DNA of 64,000 nucleotides from Actinomycetota bacterium (GTDB lineage: Bacteria; Actinomycetota; Actinomycetes; S36-B12; GCA-2699445). The notes beneath the pieces are model-generated. The model saw nothing but the letters and a program-made list of their open reading frames with translations, made no database searches and was not told the origin of the DNA. This document shows, piece after piece, positions 63,622-64,000 of this stretch. Made by a program: the position numbers and the translations under genes. The DNA lies in the NCBI GenBank assembly GCA_029978705.1, contig JAPOIY010000007.1:23932-87931 (forward strand), in the 5' to 3' direction. Within the stretch, counting starts at the first letter, position 1. Every line of letters starts with the position of its first letter.

Positions 63622-64000
63622 CTAGGGCGCAGGCGCGTCCTCCGGCCGGGGCTGAGCGGCGGGGAAGAACGTCCCCGCCCGCAGGGACAGGACGCTGCGG
63701 GCCGCTACCCACACCAGGAAGGCCGTGATCCCCGCGACGATGACCCAGCCCGCTGCCGTCTGCCAAGTGCCCGGCGATGTGGCCAGCCAGCGGAGGATGT
63801 AGGAGGCCACCGCGCAGTAGGAGAACGTGAAGGCCCAGAACGACAGGCCGAACGACAGTTTGCGGAAGACGAAGAAGTACAGCCGCACCTGGACCAGGAT
63901 CATCAGCACCGCGAACCCGGCCAGGATGAGCTGGGTGGTGTCGGGGCGACCGCCGTTCAGCGCGAACCACGAGTTCCCCGCCACCACCACCGGCGCCACG
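63622..64000 (-). CDS. SLAC1/TehA (TDT) family transporter, C-terminal part
   Basis: The last ~125 residues of a membrane protein that continues past the window end; the GTG at 63999 is only the edge of the open frame. Four hydrophobic helices are visible. LSFWAFTFSYCAVASYILRWL resembles the SLAC1/TehA anion-channel and C4-dicarboxylate carrier family. A short Pro-rich tail ends it. The call is moderate because only a third of the protein is seen. Confidence 0.6.
   Translation of the reverse strand, partial: VAPVVVAGNSWFALNGGRPDTTQLILAGFAVLMILVQVRLYFFVFRKLSFGLSFWAFTFSYCAVASYILRWLATSPGTWQTAAGWVIVAGITAFLVWVAARSVLSLRAGTFFPAAQPRPEDAPAP

Noticed and set aside
1..64000. CRISPR arrays, insertion sequences, prophage genes, rRNA
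   Set aside because: I looked for regularly spaced repeats, transposase or integrase-like proteins and rRNA sequence and saw none. The only repeats are short coding tandem units.

Overview
The window is one continuous stretch of high-G+C chromosome (roughly 70% G+C by eye, almost all stops TGA, many GTG starts) from an actinomycete-type bacterium. The evidence is the company of genes: a MurT/GatD lipid II amidation pair, a Rex repressor fused into a rex-hemA-hemC-hemD-hemB run, System II cytochrome c biogenesis next to hemL, a menaquinone cluster, a complete 14-gene complex I operon, DUF4229, DUF2510 and DUF4287 proteins, and leaderless promoters with a TAnnnT box 6 to 8 bases before the start codon. 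The gene order from hemL through ccsB, menA, menE, menB, menC, menD, menG to a polyprenyl diphosphate synthase follows the order I know from Mycobacterium and relatives. I cannot name the genus. I see no mobile elements, prophage, CRISPR array or rRNA.

Layout. 1-500: end of a peptide deformylase and tRNA-Leu(UAA). 0.5-7 kb: housekeeping and transport genes (Bax inhibitor-like protein, SGNH hydrolase, enoyl-CoA hydratase, a Na+/H+ antiporter carrying a ubiquitin-hydrolase-type zinc finger, a flavodoxin-like reductase, DUF554). 7-12.2 kb: a surface/secreted protein locus with a probable frameshift, plus msrA. 12.3-17.4 kb: MFS-gatD-murT on the minus strand, and a DUF2510/YbjQ-like protein coupled to a ROK kinase on the plus strand. 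17.5-23 kb: rex-hemACD-hemB. 23.3-27.2 kb: three genes of unknown function, including an 880-residue membrane-anchored exported protein. 27.3-33.2 kb: hemL, a phosphatase, resA-ccdA-resB-ccsB. 33.2-43.3 kb: small membrane proteins, a ROK glucokinase-like gene and the men genes. 43.3-60.3 kb: an MFS transporter and nuoA-N. 60.4-62.4 kb: two paralogous small lipoproteins and a polyprenyl diphosphate synthase. 62.4-64 kb: an acyl-CoA dehydrogenase and the end of a SLAC1/TDT-type transporter.

How it fits together. Most of the window builds an aerobic respiratory chain: heme (hemA, C, D, B, L), its attachment to c-type cytochromes (resA, ccdA, resB, ccsB), the quinone (menA-F, menG, polyprenyl synthase) and the entry enzyme complex I. 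A good Rex operator (44644-44659) sits in front of nuoA, and rex itself heads the heme operon, so the NAD+/NADH-sensing repressor probably ties quinone reduction and heme supply to redox state. The observations I rate highest are this Rex circuit, an 11-bp tandem duplication that appears to have shifted the start of nuoE, the split beta-helix gene at 9.1 kb, and the unknown three-gene block between hemB and hemL.
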